Shown here: positions 23,395-33,879 of the stretch, one piece after another | Numbering within the stretch: the first letter of the stretch is position 1 | How the letters are laid out: each line of letters starts with the position of its first letter | Assembly (NCBI GenBank): GCA_016788705.1 | Contig: JAEUSQ010000021.1 | Coordinates: 62,001 to 126,000, forward strand | Direction: 5' to 3' | Source: Bacteroidetes Order II. bacterium | GTDB taxonomy: Bacteria > Bacteroidota > Rhodothermia > Rhodothermales > UBA2364 | DNA length: 64,000 nucleotides | Program-made: the position numbers and the translations under genes | Notes under the pieces: generated by a model | What the model was told of the DNA's origin: nothing | Database searches by the model: none | Seen by the model: the letters and a program-made list of their open reading frames with translations, nothing else

Positions 23395-26280
23395 CTATTT
23401 ATCTGAAGGAAGGTTAAACAAAATTTGGATGGTTGTTTGCTGTGTGGCGGGTTTGCCATTTAATATTCCCACTTCCCATTTTGGCATCAGACTGACCAAG
23501 CGAATGGCTTCTTCGTCGCAACCAGCACCAATGCCGCTCACTACTTCTGGTGCCTGCGCCTTGCCCATATCGTCCACCGTAAAGCGGATAAAAACGGCCC
23601 CTTCTATCTTTTTTTCTACGGCTTCTTCTGGATATTTCAGGTTGTCTTTGATAAAGGCCATTAAAGCCGTTTGGCCCCCCGGAAACTGTGGTAGTTTATC
23701 GGCACTATCTTGTGCGTTTTTAAGCATTGGCCTTTCGTCCACCTCCTTGTTTGTAGGATCAGTTGGTGGTGCATTGCCTGTTTGGGTAGTTGGGTCAGGT
23801 GTTTTTCGGATGAAGACATCCTCTTCACCGTTTTTTGGGTTTGCAGGGGGTTTGGCCGCCTCTGGTACAGCATTGGTGTGGGCTTCATCTGCCTGAGGCA
23901 CCACTGCTGTTGAGTCTTGTGGGGGCGTTGCGGGTTTAGGTTTTAGTTCAGTAAGCGCTTTGCCCAAGAGTTGTGCTTGTTTTCCATAGGGCGAAGTGGG
24001 GTACTGTTCAGCAAGATTTTTATAAAGCGTCTCCAACGTTAAAGGCTGCGGGAGTGGTCTTCGGGGTTTATCCGGCTTGGCTTGCTGTATCGAATCTGGC
24101 AATGGCGGCTCGGTTTTTGCAAACTCAAAAGGCCAAATACCGTAAAGGTCTTGCTTTTCGAGGGTGGCCCACTCGGTATAAATCTGCCCCGCTGCCAACA
24201 TGGCCTTGGGCGTGACTGGCGATTTGGGGTATTGCTGGACCAGCGCCAGTAAATCCGACAAAGCGGTTTGGTGAGCGCCTTGCTCCCATGATGTATAGGC
24301 CCGTTGATAGGCTTTCTCTGCAATGACCAGTGTATCCGTAACTACCCGGTCCTCCGCTGGCAATCCTAAGCGTTCTCGTGCCCTTACGGCAAAGTCTGAA
24401 CCCGCATATTCATCCACGATAAAACGATACAGACGTTCTGCCGAAGTGGTATCTTTAAGGACTTGTTGTACTTCTGCAAGGGCAAAATAAGCACGTTGGG
24501 CCACCGGAGAGGTCCGGTTGTCATCTATAACCTTACGATACCAAACGGCGGCAGAATCAGGTAAGTTGATAGACAAAAATAGGATATTGCCCACATCATA
24601 GCGCATTTGGGCCCGTTCTTCTAAGAGTTTTTTGCGTGCCTCTGCGGTTCTGGGTACCGAAGAAGTGTCAATTTGGATGGTGCCTTTTTCGGCTTGTGCC
24701 AATAACCGTGCCTTTTCTGCTATCCGGAGACTGTCTTGTTTGGCACCCTGTCCTTCGTTTAGATTGCCAATGGCTGCTTTTCGCCGCCAGTTGGGTGCAA
24801 GTGGGCGGTCGCCCCAGCGTTGTTTAAAGTTGTTTTTTCCTTCCTGCACGCGGATCGGATCTAAGTGGCCCAAAAATCCACCTGGTTGCGATTCTCCGGG
24901 CCGACCAAAGGAGGTATTATTGGTTCTTTGTTGTTGGCTACTGGCAAATTGCGACTCGGCACGGCGGCGTTCTGCCTCGGCCTGAAGCGCTGCTTGTTCT
25001 TTCTCTTTACGTGCCCGAACAACGGTGAGCAACGAATCGAAGGATTTACGGTTTAGCTGAGAAACCCATAGTAACGAATCAATTTCAAATACCCGCGATG
25101 CCGATTTATTAAAACTCTTGTAGGTAGCCGCCTGGCGGGCAGCATCGGTAATGGCTTTGGGTAGCCTAAGACGTCCTTCTTCACCGATTCCGGTGCGCAA
25201 ATTGGTGGACGCGGTATCAAAATGAGCACCTGCCCGACGATAGTTCCGGAACTGATCTCGGTACATACTGGCGAGAGCGTAATGGACTTTGCCCTTCACT
25301 GCATTGGCATTCCGATTGGGGTTGTATAATAGATCATCAAACAAGGTGTATGCCTCGCGAGATTGTCCCATTCGGGCCATAATGCGGCCTTGAAGTAGGA
25401 GAATCTCGGCCCGTTCTTTGATGAATTTGTCGTCCCGAACCAGTTTTCGGATGACGGCCATCCCTAGCTCTGGACGGATATTAAGCCCTGCAACCTCGGC
25501 TTCTGAGATCTGTGCCGCATAGATCAATTCATAAGAAGGGCGGTATTGGGGTACTTTCCGATAGGCCGAAGCCGCTTTTGTCCAGGCTTGCTGGGTTTCA
25601 TACACTTGTCCCAATAAATAGGTGGCCTTCGCCGATAGTTCACGTTCGGTAGAGCGTTCCAAGCCCTTTTCAAGTGCCTCCGCAGCCTTTGTCCAGTCTT
25701 TCTGGCGGACAAACAACTCTCCCAGAGCCAATTGCATATAGGCTCCCCATTTGGGTTTTAGGTCTTTGATCAAAAGGGACTCGCTCAAAAGGGCCAACGC
25801 GCGGTCGTAGGACTTTGCACTAATGAGCGTGCGTGCCTGCCAAAAGCGTGCTTCATCACGCAACGGGGAATCTGGTGTTTGAATCACCTCATTAAATTTT
25901 TGTTCGGCGCCCAGATACTCGCCCTGATAGAAATAGGCTTTTCCGATAAGTAAAATGGCGTCATCTGCCCACTTAGACCGAGGGTATGCCCGCAGTAAGT
26001 CCGCACTTTTTTTGATTACCTTCTCGAAGTTTCCACCACTCGCGCTTTCTGCACCAATAAACAGCCGGATGTACTCGTCTCTGTTCACAACATCGTTGGG
26101 ACGTTCGATGTTTTTGAGACCCTCACGAAAGGCTTCTTGGGCATTATAAAAACGATTATAATAGGCCGCAAAGTCCTGAAAGCGATTGGCCAGAAAAGCA
26201 GGGGGCTTACACCCAGCCCCAAATCCAGCAAAGACGAAGAAAGCTAAAAGCCAATAACGACGCATACAGATTTTTTTCAT
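23395..26280 (-). CDS. PorW/SprE-like T9SS lipoprotein with TonB C-terminal domain
   Basis: 961 residues. Signal peptide with lipobox ending at C24 (FAGFGAGC). The following FQDFAAYYNRFYNAQEAFRE is the characteristic start of the T9SS lipoprotein PorW/SprE. About ten TPR repeats cover residues 60-380 and 570-780, with an Arg/Gln-rich segment between (about 420-520). After a Pro/Glu linker, the last 95 residues are a TonB C-terminal-type domain (PQFPGGQTALMAFIKDNLKY; GAVFIRFTVDDMGK; LMPKWEVGILNGKP). SprE/PorW is required for T9SS function and gliding in Bacteroidota. The TonB-like tail is not a part I know from those proteins. The T9SS role is supported by the cargo gene at 15164. Start could also be ATG 26265. 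Confidence 0.78.
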   Translation of the reverse strand: MKKICMRRYWLLAFFVFAGFGAGCKPPAFLANRFQDFAAYYNRFYNAQEAFREGLKNIERPNDVVNRDEYIRLFIGAESASGGNFEKVIKKSADLLRAYPRSKWADDAILLIGKAYFYQGEYLGAEQKFNEVIQTPDSPLRDEARFWQARTLISAKSYDRALALLSESLLIKDLKPKWGAYMQLALGELFVRQKDWTKAAEALEKGLERSTERELSAKATYLLGQVYETQQAWTKAASAYRKVPQYRPSYELIYAAQISEAEVAGLNIRPELGMAVIRKLVRDDKFIKERAEILLLQGRIMARMGQSREAYTLFDDLLYNPNRNANAVKGKVHYALASMYRDQFRNYRRAGAHFDTASTNLRTGIGEEGRLRLPKAITDAARQAATYKSFNKSASRVFEIDSLLWVSQLNRKSFDSLLTVVRARKEKEQAALQAEAERRRAESQFASSQQQRTNNTSFGRPGESQPGGFLGHLDPIRVQEGKNNFKQRWGDRPLAPNWRRKAAIGNLNEGQGAKQDSLRIAEKARLLAQAEKGTIQIDTSSVPRTAEARKKLLEERAQMRYDVGNILFLSINLPDSAAVWYRKVIDDNRTSPVAQRAYFALAEVQQVLKDTTSAERLYRFIVDEYAGSDFAVRARERLGLPAEDRVVTDTLVIAEKAYQRAYTSWEQGAHQTALSDLLALVQQYPKSPVTPKAMLAAGQIYTEWATLEKQDLYGIWPFEFAKTEPPLPDSIQQAKPDKPRRPLPQPLTLETLYKNLAEQYPTSPYGKQAQLLGKALTELKPKPATPPQDSTAVVPQADEAHTNAVPEAAKPPANPKNGEEDVFIRKTPDPTTQTGNAPPTDPTNKEVDERPMLKNAQDSADKLPQFPGGQTALMAFIKDNLKYPEEAVEKKIEGAVFIRFTVDDMGKAQAPEVVSGIGAGCDEEAIRLVSLMPKWEVGILNGKPATQQTTIQILFNLPSDK

Positions 26281-26545
26281 GTCAAATGCTTACCCCAAAC
26301 GGTTTCTGACCGTTCAGCAAAGGCCGGGATGGAATATAAGATCGGTAACAGAGGGACGTAAGGCGTCGGTGTGTTGATGAAAAGATTTTAATCTTCTACG
26401 CATAATCAATCATATGGGTTCCGGGAGCAGAGGGCCAATATCGAGAACAACGGATGGCAATATCAAGGGTTTTTTTCTATCGGGTGTTCGGTTTAGGTTT
26501 CTGTACAACCTGTGTGTGGTAGATTGGTTTGTTTTCAGCCTGTTG

Positions 26546-27499
26546 CTAATGCAGCCCTTTCCGACGCGCTTTTTCGTGAAGGGCTGCCATCATTCCTCCC
26601 AGAATAAAGACAAGTCCAGAATAATACGCCCAAAAGACCAAGGCCATGGTGATTCCGAAGAAATCTCCGAGTGCTGGAACCAGGGCATCATGGGATGCTC
26701 CATAACGATCAAAGGGCCGTAGGGTAGAGGCATACCAAGCAAAGAGGTTTTTTGCCAATTCCCAAAGCACTGCGGTGAACAGGGTTCCTACTAAGACACT
26801 TCGAACAGGAGGGTGGGGCTGCGGAACAAAAAAATATAGCTGAAAAAACATCGCCATCGTCGCTAATAACGGCAATAAATAATATAGAATTCCGTTTGCA
26901 AGGCTTCCCCACAGCACAATAAGTTCTGGCGAAATGTTGGGTAAGGTTCCTAAATACCCATCTCCTGTTTGTTTTACGGTGGTCAAGATCAGGGTAAGGA
27001 GAATGGATACCACAAAGGCAAAGCCCACTTGAATCACCATTCGTGCATCGAATACATACGAACGCCAAAGGCTGCGGTGTACCCGCTCTTCCTTAAAAAT
27101 GTGGGAAACAACCGTTTGGAGGGTCGTAAACAAACTGATAGACAAAATGAACAAAGAGGCCGAGCCAATGTAGGTGAACCGCTGTCCGGCGCGGGCCAAA
27201 CTGTTGATGCCCTGTACCACCTCTCGGTTTTGGTACTGCGGCAAGAAGGTGGCCAAAAAGCGATTGATGGCCAAATAGGGATCGGAAGTGTTTAAAGTAT
27301 ATTGTACCACCCAGCCAATGACCCCAGTGGCCATGATGAGTAAAGGGATAAAAGCGATCAACATTTTAAAAGCGATGGCTGCCGCCCACACAAAGACATC
27401 ATCTGTTTCTAAACGGTGCCAAATGCCCTTTGCATAAAATTTCAGTACATCCAACAGGCGTTTTGGTAAGGTGAAGGGCCAAGCTTTACGGATATTCAT
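26546..27499 (-). CDS. YihY/BrkB family inner-membrane protein
   Basis: 317 residues with six predicted transmembrane helices. Seen: the family start VFVWAAAIAFKMLIAFIPLL, SLFTTLQTVVSHIF, the YYLLPLLATMAMFFQLYFFV helix, and VRSVLVGTLFTAVLWELAK followed by the YGASHDALVPALGDF loop. The family (formerly called ribonuclease BN by mistake) has no settled function; a transport role is suspected. Starts 3 bp after the upstream VTT gene, so in one operon with it and clpX. Confidence 0.9.
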   Translation of the reverse strand: MNIRKAWPFTLPKRLLDVLKFYAKGIWHRLETDDVFVWAAAIAFKMLIAFIPLLIMATGVIGWVVQYTLNTSDPYLAINRFLATFLPQYQNREVVQGINSLARAGQRFTYIGSASLFILSISLFTTLQTVVSHIFKEERVHRSLWRSYVFDARMVIQVGFAFVVSILLTLILTTVKQTGDGYLGTLPNISPELIVLWGSLANGILYYLLPLLATMAMFFQLYFFVPQPHPPVRSVLVGTLFTAVLWELAKNLFAWYASTLRPFDRYGASHDALVPALGDFFGITMALVFWAYYSGLVFILGGMMAALHEKARRKGLH

Positions 27500-27502
27500 T
27501 TC

Positions 27503-27934
27503 TTACCTCACGGCCAAAAAACCTGAGACAACCGCCAGATAGCGGATAGAACGGGTGAGTTGGCCAAGGAAGAACCACTTCAACGGCATTCGGAAAATAC
27601 CTGCGGTAAGACATAATGGATCGCCAATCACCGGAAGCCAACTGCCCATCATGCTCCATGCTCCGTATTTGCTGTACCACGCCATGGCCCTACGACCAGA
27701 GGTGCTGCGGTGCAAACGAAAAGCCGCACGATCTGCGAAGTAAACGCCGATGAGGTAATTGGTAAATGCACCCAGTATGTTGGCGACTGAACCGAGCAGC
27801 CACACCAAAACCACACTTTCACCCAAATACAATGCCCCCAACAAAGCAGCTTCGGTGGGCAAAGGCAGGAGTGTAGCGCCCAAAAAGCACACGATAAACA
27901 CGTTCAGGAGGATATGCTGGGTCAAAAAATCCAT
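27503..27934 (-). CDS. YqaA-like VTT/SNARE-associated membrane protein
   Basis: 143 residues from ATG 27934, one base after the clpX stop; an in-frame ATG at 27949 lies inside clpX. Short VTT (DedA-like) protein of the YqaA type: LGATLLPLPTEAALLGALYL, VANILGAFTNYLIGVYFADR, and GSWLPVIGDPLCLTAGIFRM with the conserved G-x-x-P-x-x-G-D-P signature. DedA/VTT proteins act in membrane lipid flipping or transport; the precise substrate of YqaA is unknown. Confidence 0.88.
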   Translation of the reverse strand: MDFLTQHILLNVFIVCFLGATLLPLPTEAALLGALYLGESVVLVWLLGSVANILGAFTNYLIGVYFADRAAFRLHRSTSGRRAMAWYSKYGAWSMMGSWLPVIGDPLCLTAGIFRMPLKWFFLGQLTRSIRYLAVVSGFLAVR

Positions 27935-27935
27935 C

Positions 27936-29192
27936 TTACCCGACAGCACGTTGTATGCGCTCTTCCATGATGGGGGGAGCGCCTTCCATCACTGCCTCGC
28001 GGGTGATGCGACAGGTTCGGAGGTGTGCTCTACTTGGAATATCAAACATGATCTCGGTCATCATTCCTTCCATGACGGAACGCAAACCCCGTGCGCCCGT
28101 GCCTAATTTTCGGGCTTTGTGAACAATTGCATCCAAGGCCTTGTCTTCAAAAACCAGATAAACGCCATCCATAGCAAAGAGTTTTTGGTATTGCTTGACG
28201 AGGGCATTTTTTGGCTCGGTGAGGATACGCCGAAGCGCCAGATCCGAAAGGCCATCTAAGGAGGTGATCACAGGCATACGGCCAATTAGTTCTGGAATCA
28301 AACCATATTTCATGAGGTCATCAGGCGCGACATGTGCGAAAATGCCGGGATCTTTTTTATCGTATGTTATAGATTTCCCATTTCCGAATCCATATGTCCG
28401 TGTGGTGAGCCTTTTGGCCACAATTTCGTCTAAGCCCTCGAATGCGCCGCCGCAGATAAACAAAATATTTTTGGTGTTGATATTAATAAGCGATTGCTCC
28501 GGATGTTTACGCCCCCCTTTCGGCGGAACGCCTGCAATGGTGCCTTCAATAATCTTGAGCAAGGCTTGTTGTACCCCCTCGCCCGAAACATCCCGCGTGA
28601 TAGACACACTGTCGGACTTGCGGGATATCTTATCAATTTCGTCAATAAAAACAATGCCGCGTTCTGCCCGCTCCACATTAAAATCGGCTGCTTGAAGAAG
28701 ATGATATAAAACCGTCTCAACGTCGTCGCCCACATAACCCGCTTCGGTCAGCGAAGTAGCATCCGAGATCGAGAAGGGTACGTCCAAAACACGGGCTAAG
28801 GTACGGGCCAACAGGGTTTTGCCTGTACCGGTAGGGCCGATTAAAATCATGTTGGATTTCTCGATTTCGACATCGTGAAAATCTGCCATGAAAGATTCGT
28901 CCTCGACTCGTTTGTAATGGTTGTAAACGGCAACCGACATGGCTTTTTTGGCACGATCTTGTCCGATGACAAACTCATCCAGTCGCTGCTTCAATTCTTT
29001 GGGGGCGAGCTTGACCAACGGCTTAGGTGGGGTTTTTTGTAGCTGCTGTCGTTCGCTTTCTATGATATGTACGGCATCTTCCACACATCGGTCGCAGATA
29101 TAGACATCTGGGCCAGCTACCATCGAGACCACGTCTTGTGCCGGACGGCCACAAAAAGAACACCGAATCGTTTCTTCGTTCAGGTTATGCAT
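27936..29192 (-). CDS. clpX: ATP-dependent Clp protease ATP-binding subunit ClpX
   Basis: 418 residues; AAA+ unfoldase feeding ClpP. ATG 29192 ([17 protein letters not shown]) is the usual start; an in-frame ATG at 29240 adds 16 residues. Seen: zinc-binding domain with CSFC and CDRC, the [20 protein letters not shown] linker, Walker [29 protein letters not shown], Walker [14 protein letters not shown], the [11 protein letters not shown] segment, [11 protein letters not shown] (sensor and IGF-loop region), and [12 protein letters not shown]. No clpP or tig gene is nearby, unlike the enterobacterial order. Confidence 0.97.
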   Translation of the reverse strand: MHNLNEETIRCSFCGRPAQDVVSMVAGPDVYICDRCVEDAVHIIESERQQLQKTPPKPLVKLAPKELKQRLDEFVIGQDRAKKAMSVAVYNHYKRVEDESFMADFHDVEIEKSNMILIGPTGTGKTLLARTLARVLDVPFSISDATSLTEAGYVGDDVETVLYHLLQAADFNVERAERGIVFIDEIDKISRKSDSVSITRDVSGEGVQQALLKIIEGTIAGVPPKGGRKHPEQSLININTKNILFICGGAFEGLDEIVAKRLTTRTYGFGNGKSITYDKKDPGIFAHVAPDDLMKYGLIPELIGRMPVITSLDGLSDLALRRILTEPKNALVKQYQKLFAMDGVYLVFEDKALDAIVHKARKLGTGARGLRSVMEGMMTEIMFDIPSRAHLRTCRITREAVMEGAPPIMEERIQRAVG

Positions 29193-29286
29193 AGCAGGGT
29201 ATTGCTGGAACGTTATAAGTAAGATAATATACAGCGTCATAAGGGGTATTTCAAATCATTTAAACCACCTAATCCCCTGCGGACAC

Positions 29287-29315
29287 TTGAAACAAAACGA
29301 AACGATGTGTATTTT
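29287..29315 (+). promoter_or_regulatory. Probable sigma70-type promoter for the RsmB-like/folC genes
   Basis: TTGAAA at 29287-29292, a 17-bp spacer, and TATTTT at 29310-29315. It lies 64 bp ahead of the ATG at 29380 in the divergent clpX intergenic region. Confidence 0.5.
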
Positions 29316-29379
29316 AGACTCCTGATAAAACTTTCGCTGTCTTGTTTCTTCTTGTTATCCCGCGATCCTAAGAGTATAT

Positions 29380-30324
29380 ATGCTTCCCCGTGTTTTTGTC
29401 GAAAGGCTTACTCAGATTGTACCTAAACATGCTTGGGAGGCCGTTTTGCAATCGTTCTCAGAGCCACCGGTAACCGGATTTCGGATCAATACGATGCGGG
29501 CAACGCCGGAAATGGTACAGGCCGCACTCGCTTCGGCAGGGATACCGATACGAGCAGTGGAGTGGAATCCTTTGGCCTTTTGGGTTTTGCCGGAAGACCG
29601 GAGCCGCTTGATGGCCAGTGACGCATACCAAAAGCATTGGATCTACCTTCAGAACCTTTCAAGTATGGTTCCGGTAATCCTACTGAATCCCCAAAAAGAA
29701 GAGCAGATACTGGATTTAGCTGCGGCTCCCGGTAGTAAAACCTTACAAATGGCTGCTTTAATGCAGAATTCGGGCTCCATCGCTGCCATAGAAGTGGTTC
29801 GGAAACGGTTCTTCCAGTTGCAAGCGAATCTGAAGGCCCAAGGCGCAACAAATGTCCGTACCTTTTTGAAAGACGGAACCACCATTTGGCGACATCGTCC
29901 GAATTACTTCGATCGGGTTCTACTAGACGCTCCTTGTTCTACCGAAGCCCGTTTTCGCGAAGAAAATCCCGAAACCTACCGATACTGGAGCCTTCGGAAA
30001 GTGCATGAAATGGCATGGAAACAAAGCCAATTGCTCCAAGCAGCTGTCCGGTGCGCGCGACCGGGTGGGGAAATTGTCTATTCCACCTGTTCTTTTGCAC
30101 CCGAAGAGAATGAAGCGGTCCTCGAAGCGGTCCTCCAACAGTTTGGGGATGCCGTTTGTATGGAGCCGCTCTCTGTAGCCTTTCCCAATACCCAATCAGC
30201 GTTGGAAAAATGGGAAAACAATACATTCCGGAGCGATATCCAATATGCCCTTCGGATTTTACCCACACCGCAAATGGAAGGTTTTTTTGTGGCCAAGCTC
30301 CGAAAATGTATGCCTACCGATTAA
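29380..30324 (+). CDS. RsmB/NSUN-family RNA m5C methyltransferase
   Basis: 314 residues. Seen: FRINTMRATPEMVQAAL (N-terminal RNA-binding part), SAM motif LDLAAAPGSKTLQMAALM, the catalytic-cysteine motif DAPCSTEARF, and the second conserved cysteine in STCSFAPEENEAVL. The two-cysteine arrangement is that of NOP2/Sun RNA:m5C methyltransferases. There is no PUA-like C-terminal extension and no NusB domain, so it is closer to the RsmF/YebU or short NSUN group than to full RsmB. The 3' end sits 4 bp ahead of folC. Confidence 0.9.
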   Translation: MLPRVFVERLTQIVPKHAWEAVLQSFSEPPVTGFRINTMRATPEMVQAALASAGIPIRAVEWNPLAFWVLPEDRSRLMASDAYQKHWIYLQNLSSMVPVILLNPQKEEQILDLAAAPGSKTLQMAALMQNSGSIAAIEVVRKRFFQLQANLKAQGATNVRTFLKDGTTIWRHRPNYFDRVLLDAPCSTEARFREENPETYRYWSLRKVHEMAWKQSQLLQAAVRCARPGGEIVYSTCSFAPEENEAVLEAVLQQFGDAVCMEPLSVAFPNTQSALEKWENNTFRSDIQYALRILPTPQMEGFFVAKLRKCMPTD

Positions 30325-30328
30325 TGCC

Positions 30329-31627
30329 ATGACGCCGGAAACAGCCTATCAATATCTGTTGGCATTGCCTCGTTTCGAGAAAACAACCGAGGCATACAAA
30401 CCGGGGTTGGAAAAAATTCGCAGGATTCTTCATGCCATGGGAAATCCGCACCTACGTTATCCAACCGCACACATTGCCGGAACCAATGGAAAAGGCTCGG
30501 TTTCTTCAATGATCGCAGCCATTGGAACGGCTTCTGGCAAACGGGTTGGCCTTTATACTTCCCCTCACCTGTTTCATTTTACCGAGCGCTTCCGAATAGA
30601 TGGTCAGCCAGCTCCATCAGATTGGATGGCCCGCGCAGTAACCCATTGGAAACCCCTCTTTGAAGAGGAAAAACCCTCCTTCTTTGAAGCGACAACAGCG
30701 CTTGCGTTTGTTTTTTTTGCCGAAATGGACGTGGAAGCTGCGGTGATAGAGACAGGGCTTGGCGGTAGGTTGGATGCCACCAATGTGATTCAGCCTTTGG
30801 TAACAGCCATCACCCAGATTGGGTGGGATCATACCGAACAGTTAGGAAAAACCCTTCCCAAAATTGCTGCCGAAAAAGCAGGCATTATCAAGCCGGGTAT
30901 CCCCCTCTTTACAATGGCTTCGCAGCCCGAAGTGTTGGAGGTAATCCGACAAAAAGCCAAGCACAAAAATGCGCGTTTTCATGAACTTTTTTTAAACGGC
31001 GCCATTCAAAATTTCCGATTATTACCCGACGGTTTTATAGCTGATATTCAAACGCCCAACCATGCCTATAAGCGCCTAATGGTGTCCCTAAATGGTGTAC
31101 ACCAACGCGAAAATGCCCACTTAGCCCTTTGTTGTGCCGAAATCCTTTTTCCGGAAGCCCCAGAAGTAGCGGTCCGTACAGGGCTTGCCAATGTCTCCTC
31201 CTTGTCTGGCTTAAGAGGAAGGTGCGAAGTCCGTTCGCAACAGCCACTTGTCGTGGCTGATGTGGCCCATAATGCGGAAGGACTGGAAGTGGCTTTGCGG
31301 TTTATACGCTTTCTCGGTCCCGCTAAGGCACTATATGTGGTTTTTGGTTGTATGAAAGACAAAAGCCTGACCAATATGGCGCGGATGTTTGTTCGGGAGA
31401 AAGCCCATGTATATATTGTAGGACTCCCGCCACCACGAGGATATGAAGCCCAAGAATTGGCCGCCATCTTAATTGACGAAGGATTAGCGGTCACTATTTG
31501 CGACTCCGTTGCCGAGGCCATCCATCTATTAAAAGAACTACCAGCGAAAAATAAATCGGTACTGGTTACTGGAAGCCATCAAGTGGTTGCCGAATTGGGT
31601 ACAAATGATGATTTTTTTTCAATTTAA
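30329..31627 (+). CDS. folC: Folylpolyglutamate/dihydrofolate synthase
   Basis: 432 residues; joins glutamate to (dihydro)pteroate or folate. ATG 30329 (MTPETAYQYLLALPRFEK) is four bases after the preceding stop and gives the normal N-terminus. Seen: the ATP-binding loop HIAGTNGKGSVSSMIA, GLYTSPHLFHFTERFRIDG, VEAAVIETGLGGRLDATNVI, ITQIGWDHTEQLGKTL with KAGIIKPG, and the C-terminal DVAHNAEGLE and VFGCMKDKS. These are hallmarks of FolC in the Mur ligase superfamily. Confidence 0.96.
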   Translation: MTPETAYQYLLALPRFEKTTEAYKPGLEKIRRILHAMGNPHLRYPTAHIAGTNGKGSVSSMIAAIGTASGKRVGLYTSPHLFHFTERFRIDGQPAPSDWMARAVTHWKPLFEEEKPSFFEATTALAFVFFAEMDVEAAVIETGLGGRLDATNVIQPLVTAITQIGWDHTEQLGKTLPKIAAEKAGIIKPGIPLFTMASQPEVLEVIRQKAKHKNARFHELFLNGAIQNFRLLPDGFIADIQTPNHAYKRLMVSLNGVHQRENAHLALCCAEILFPEAPEVAVRTGLANVSSLSGLRGRCEVRSQQPLVVADVAHNAEGLEVALRFIRFLGPAKALYVVFGCMKDKSLTNMARMFVREKAHVYIVGLPPPRGYEAQELAAILIDEGLAVTICDSVAEAIHLLKELPAKNKSVLVTGSHQVVAELGTNDDFFSI

Positions 31628-31866
31628 CCAAAAAATATCCACTATACCCTTTGTTTTTTTTGGAAAAAGCCCTAACTTGTATGTCATAATCTCAGCCTGA
31701 GTCTATATACAGCACACTCCTTCACCCTCCGTAGTATTTCAGACAAGCCGTCTGTTTTATTCGCATCGGATATTCGTTGGGCGCTTTTTCTGTTGATTGA
31801 ATAATATTTCTACTTCTCCATAAAACCCACCTTTAGACATTCGGATACTCCGGATCTGTTTCATCC

Positions 31867-33699
31867 ATGAACATTGCAACCCTTCAGGAAAAAAAGGTTA
31901 CTGAACTGCAAGACATTGCCCGAACCCTCGGCATAGCCAGTACCTATCGGATGACCAAACAGGAACTGATTTATCAGATTCTGGAATCATTTGCCCTTGC
32001 GGCTGCCGAAGAACCAGAGCGTGAACCTGCGGCAGATCGCGCCGGAAAACGGCCTCGTAAAACAGCCGTTAAAATAGACCCTCTTTCCTATCAACCACCA
32101 CCTCCAGAGGTGGAACCCCCCATTACACCCGAATTATTTGCACCACCGACTTCCAATGGAGAGCCTGTTGAAGAACGAGAGGACTTTCGTTCCGAGGGCG
32201 TTTTTCGTCCGCGCGAAGAAAAACCGAGAGAACAACGCGAAGAACAACGCCCACGTCAAGAGGATCGTTTCAAACCCCGAACGCCACAGTCCGACTTTAA
32301 AAAACGGGATGATTGGGGCGGGAGCAAACGCGAAGAGTGGAGCAATAAACGCGAAGAACGCTCACCAATGGTGCGGCGGGACGATCGAGGAGGTGGGGGG
32401 ATGAAAAAAGACGACCGGGACCGTAGTGACCGAGACCGTGTACCACCTCCTAAAAGAGAACAACGACCGGAAAGGCCAGGACGGTACTCCCGCGAAGACC
32501 GCGTCCGAAGAGACGAACGCATCCGTGCGGCAAAAGAAGCCTTGCCGGATTACATGCGGAGTTTCGACCCAAACGGCGTGGAACTAGAAGGCATGATCCG
32601 AAAAGTGGGCGTTTTGGAAATCTTACCAGATGGCTACGGCTTTCTACGCTCGGCAGAATACAACTACCTGCCCAGTCCGGATGATATCTATGTTTCGCCT
32701 TCACAGATAAAACGGTTTAGCCTACGACTGGGTGATACGGTGGATGGTGAAATCCGTCCTCCAAAGGAAGGCGAACGCTTCTTCGCCTTGATTCGGGTCA
32801 ATACGATTAATGGCCGTGATCCGGCGCTATTGCAAGAACGTCCCACATTTGATTATCTGACACCGCTTTATCCAGAAGAACGACTAAAATTAGAGTCCCG
32901 CGCTTCGGATTACAGCACCCGGATTATAGACCTGTTTGCTCCTATTGGTAAAGGGCAGCGTGGACTGATTGTTTCGCCACCCAAAAGTGGTAAGACGATT
33001 CTCCTGCAACAAATTGCCAATGCCATCACGACCAATCATCCAGAATGCCATCTGATCGTATTGTTAGTGGATGAACGACCGGAAGAAGTGACGGATATGC
33101 GCCGCCACATAGAAGGAGAAGTCATTGCTTCTACCTTTGATGAGGATCCGGAGCGCCATGTGGAGGTAAGCAATATTGTGTTAGAAAAAGCCAAACGGCT
33201 GATTGAAGCCGGTCAAGATGTAGTGATCTTATTAGATTCCATTACCCGTCTGGCACGGGCGCACAATACAGTTGCTCCAGCCTCTGGAAAGACCCTCTCC
33301 GGTGGTATAGAAGCGGGTGCACTACGGGGGCCCAAACGCTTTTTTGGGGCGGCCCGAAATGTGGAGGAAGGGGGGTCGCTGACGATTGTTGGTACCGCAC
33401 TTGTTGATACAGGAAGTCGGATGGACGAGGTGATCTTTGAGGAGTTTAAAGGTACTGGAAACATGGAGTTGGTACTAAACCGCGACCTTTCGGACCGTCG
33501 GATTTACCCCGCCATAGACATTATCAAATCTGGAACGCGGCGAGAAGAACACCTGATTCCGGAAACCGTTCTGAACCGTGTTTGGATCCTTCGTAAACTT
33601 ATGGCCGATATGGAGCCTATTGCTGCCATGACGTTTCTTTTAGACAAGATGCGTGGCACTCGCAATAATGAGGAATTCCTGACGGTGATGAATTCATAA
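31867..33699 (+). CDS. rho: Transcription termination factor Rho with charged N-terminal insertion
   Basis: 610 residues against about 420 in E. coli. Rho_N domain at 1-45 ([20 protein letters not shown]). Residues about 46-235 are a disordered, Arg/Glu/Asp/Pro-rich insertion (for example [18 protein letters not shown]). The cold-shock RNA-binding domain follows at about 240-315 ([25 protein letters not shown]), then the ATPase with Walker A near 365-377 (SPPKSGKT), [24 protein letters not shown], and the R-loop GTRREEHLI. Long insertions between Rho_N and the cold-shock domain are known in Bacteroidota, where in Bacteroides one has been tied to phase separation. A 239-bp leader precedes the gene; terminator follows. 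Confidence 0.97.
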   Translation: MNIATLQEKKVTELQDIARTLGIASTYRMTKQELIYQILESFALAAAEEPEREPAADRAGKRPRKTAVKIDPLSYQPPPPEVEPPITPELFAPPTSNGEPVEEREDFRSEGVFRPREEKPREQREEQRPRQEDRFKPRTPQSDFKKRDDWGGSKREEWSNKREERSPMVRRDDRGGGGMKKDDRDRSDRDRVPPPKREQRPERPGRYSREDRVRRDERIRAAKEALPDYMRSFDPNGVELEGMIRKVGVLEILPDGYGFLRSAEYNYLPSPDDIYVSPSQIKRFSLRLGDTVDGEIRPPKEGERFFALIRVNTINGRDPALLQERPTFDYLTPLYPEERLKLESRASDYSTRIIDLFAPIGKGQRGLIVSPPKSGKTILLQQIANAITTNHPECHLIVLLVDERPEEVTDMRRHIEGEVIASTFDEDPERHVEVSNIVLEKAKRLIEAGQDVVILLDSITRLARAHNTVAPASGKTLSGGIEAGALRGPKRFFGAARNVEEGGSLTIVGTALVDTGSRMDEVIFEEFKGTGNMELVLNRDLSDRRIYPAIDIIKSGTRREEHLIPETVLNRVWILRKLMADMEPIAAMTFLLDKMRGTRNNEEFLTVMNS

Positions 33700-33721
33700 C
33701 CCATATTCTTTTTTGTTTGCC

Positions 33722-33757
33722 AAGCCGCATTCCTCTTAGAGGGACGCGGCTTTTTTT
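33722..33757 (+). terminator. Terminator of rho
   Basis: Imperfect stem aagccgcattcctc / gagggacgcggctt with loop ttaga and a run of seven T, 22 bp after the rho stop. Confidence 0.85.
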
Positions 33758-33879
33758 ATGAACGAAAGCATCGTTTTTTCGTCCGGAATACGCCGATCCT
33801 TTACGCTAATAATTGTACCTTGCTGGTAATCCAAGATCGTATCTGGCATGGTTTTTTTACACTTTAAACCAGCTTAATC

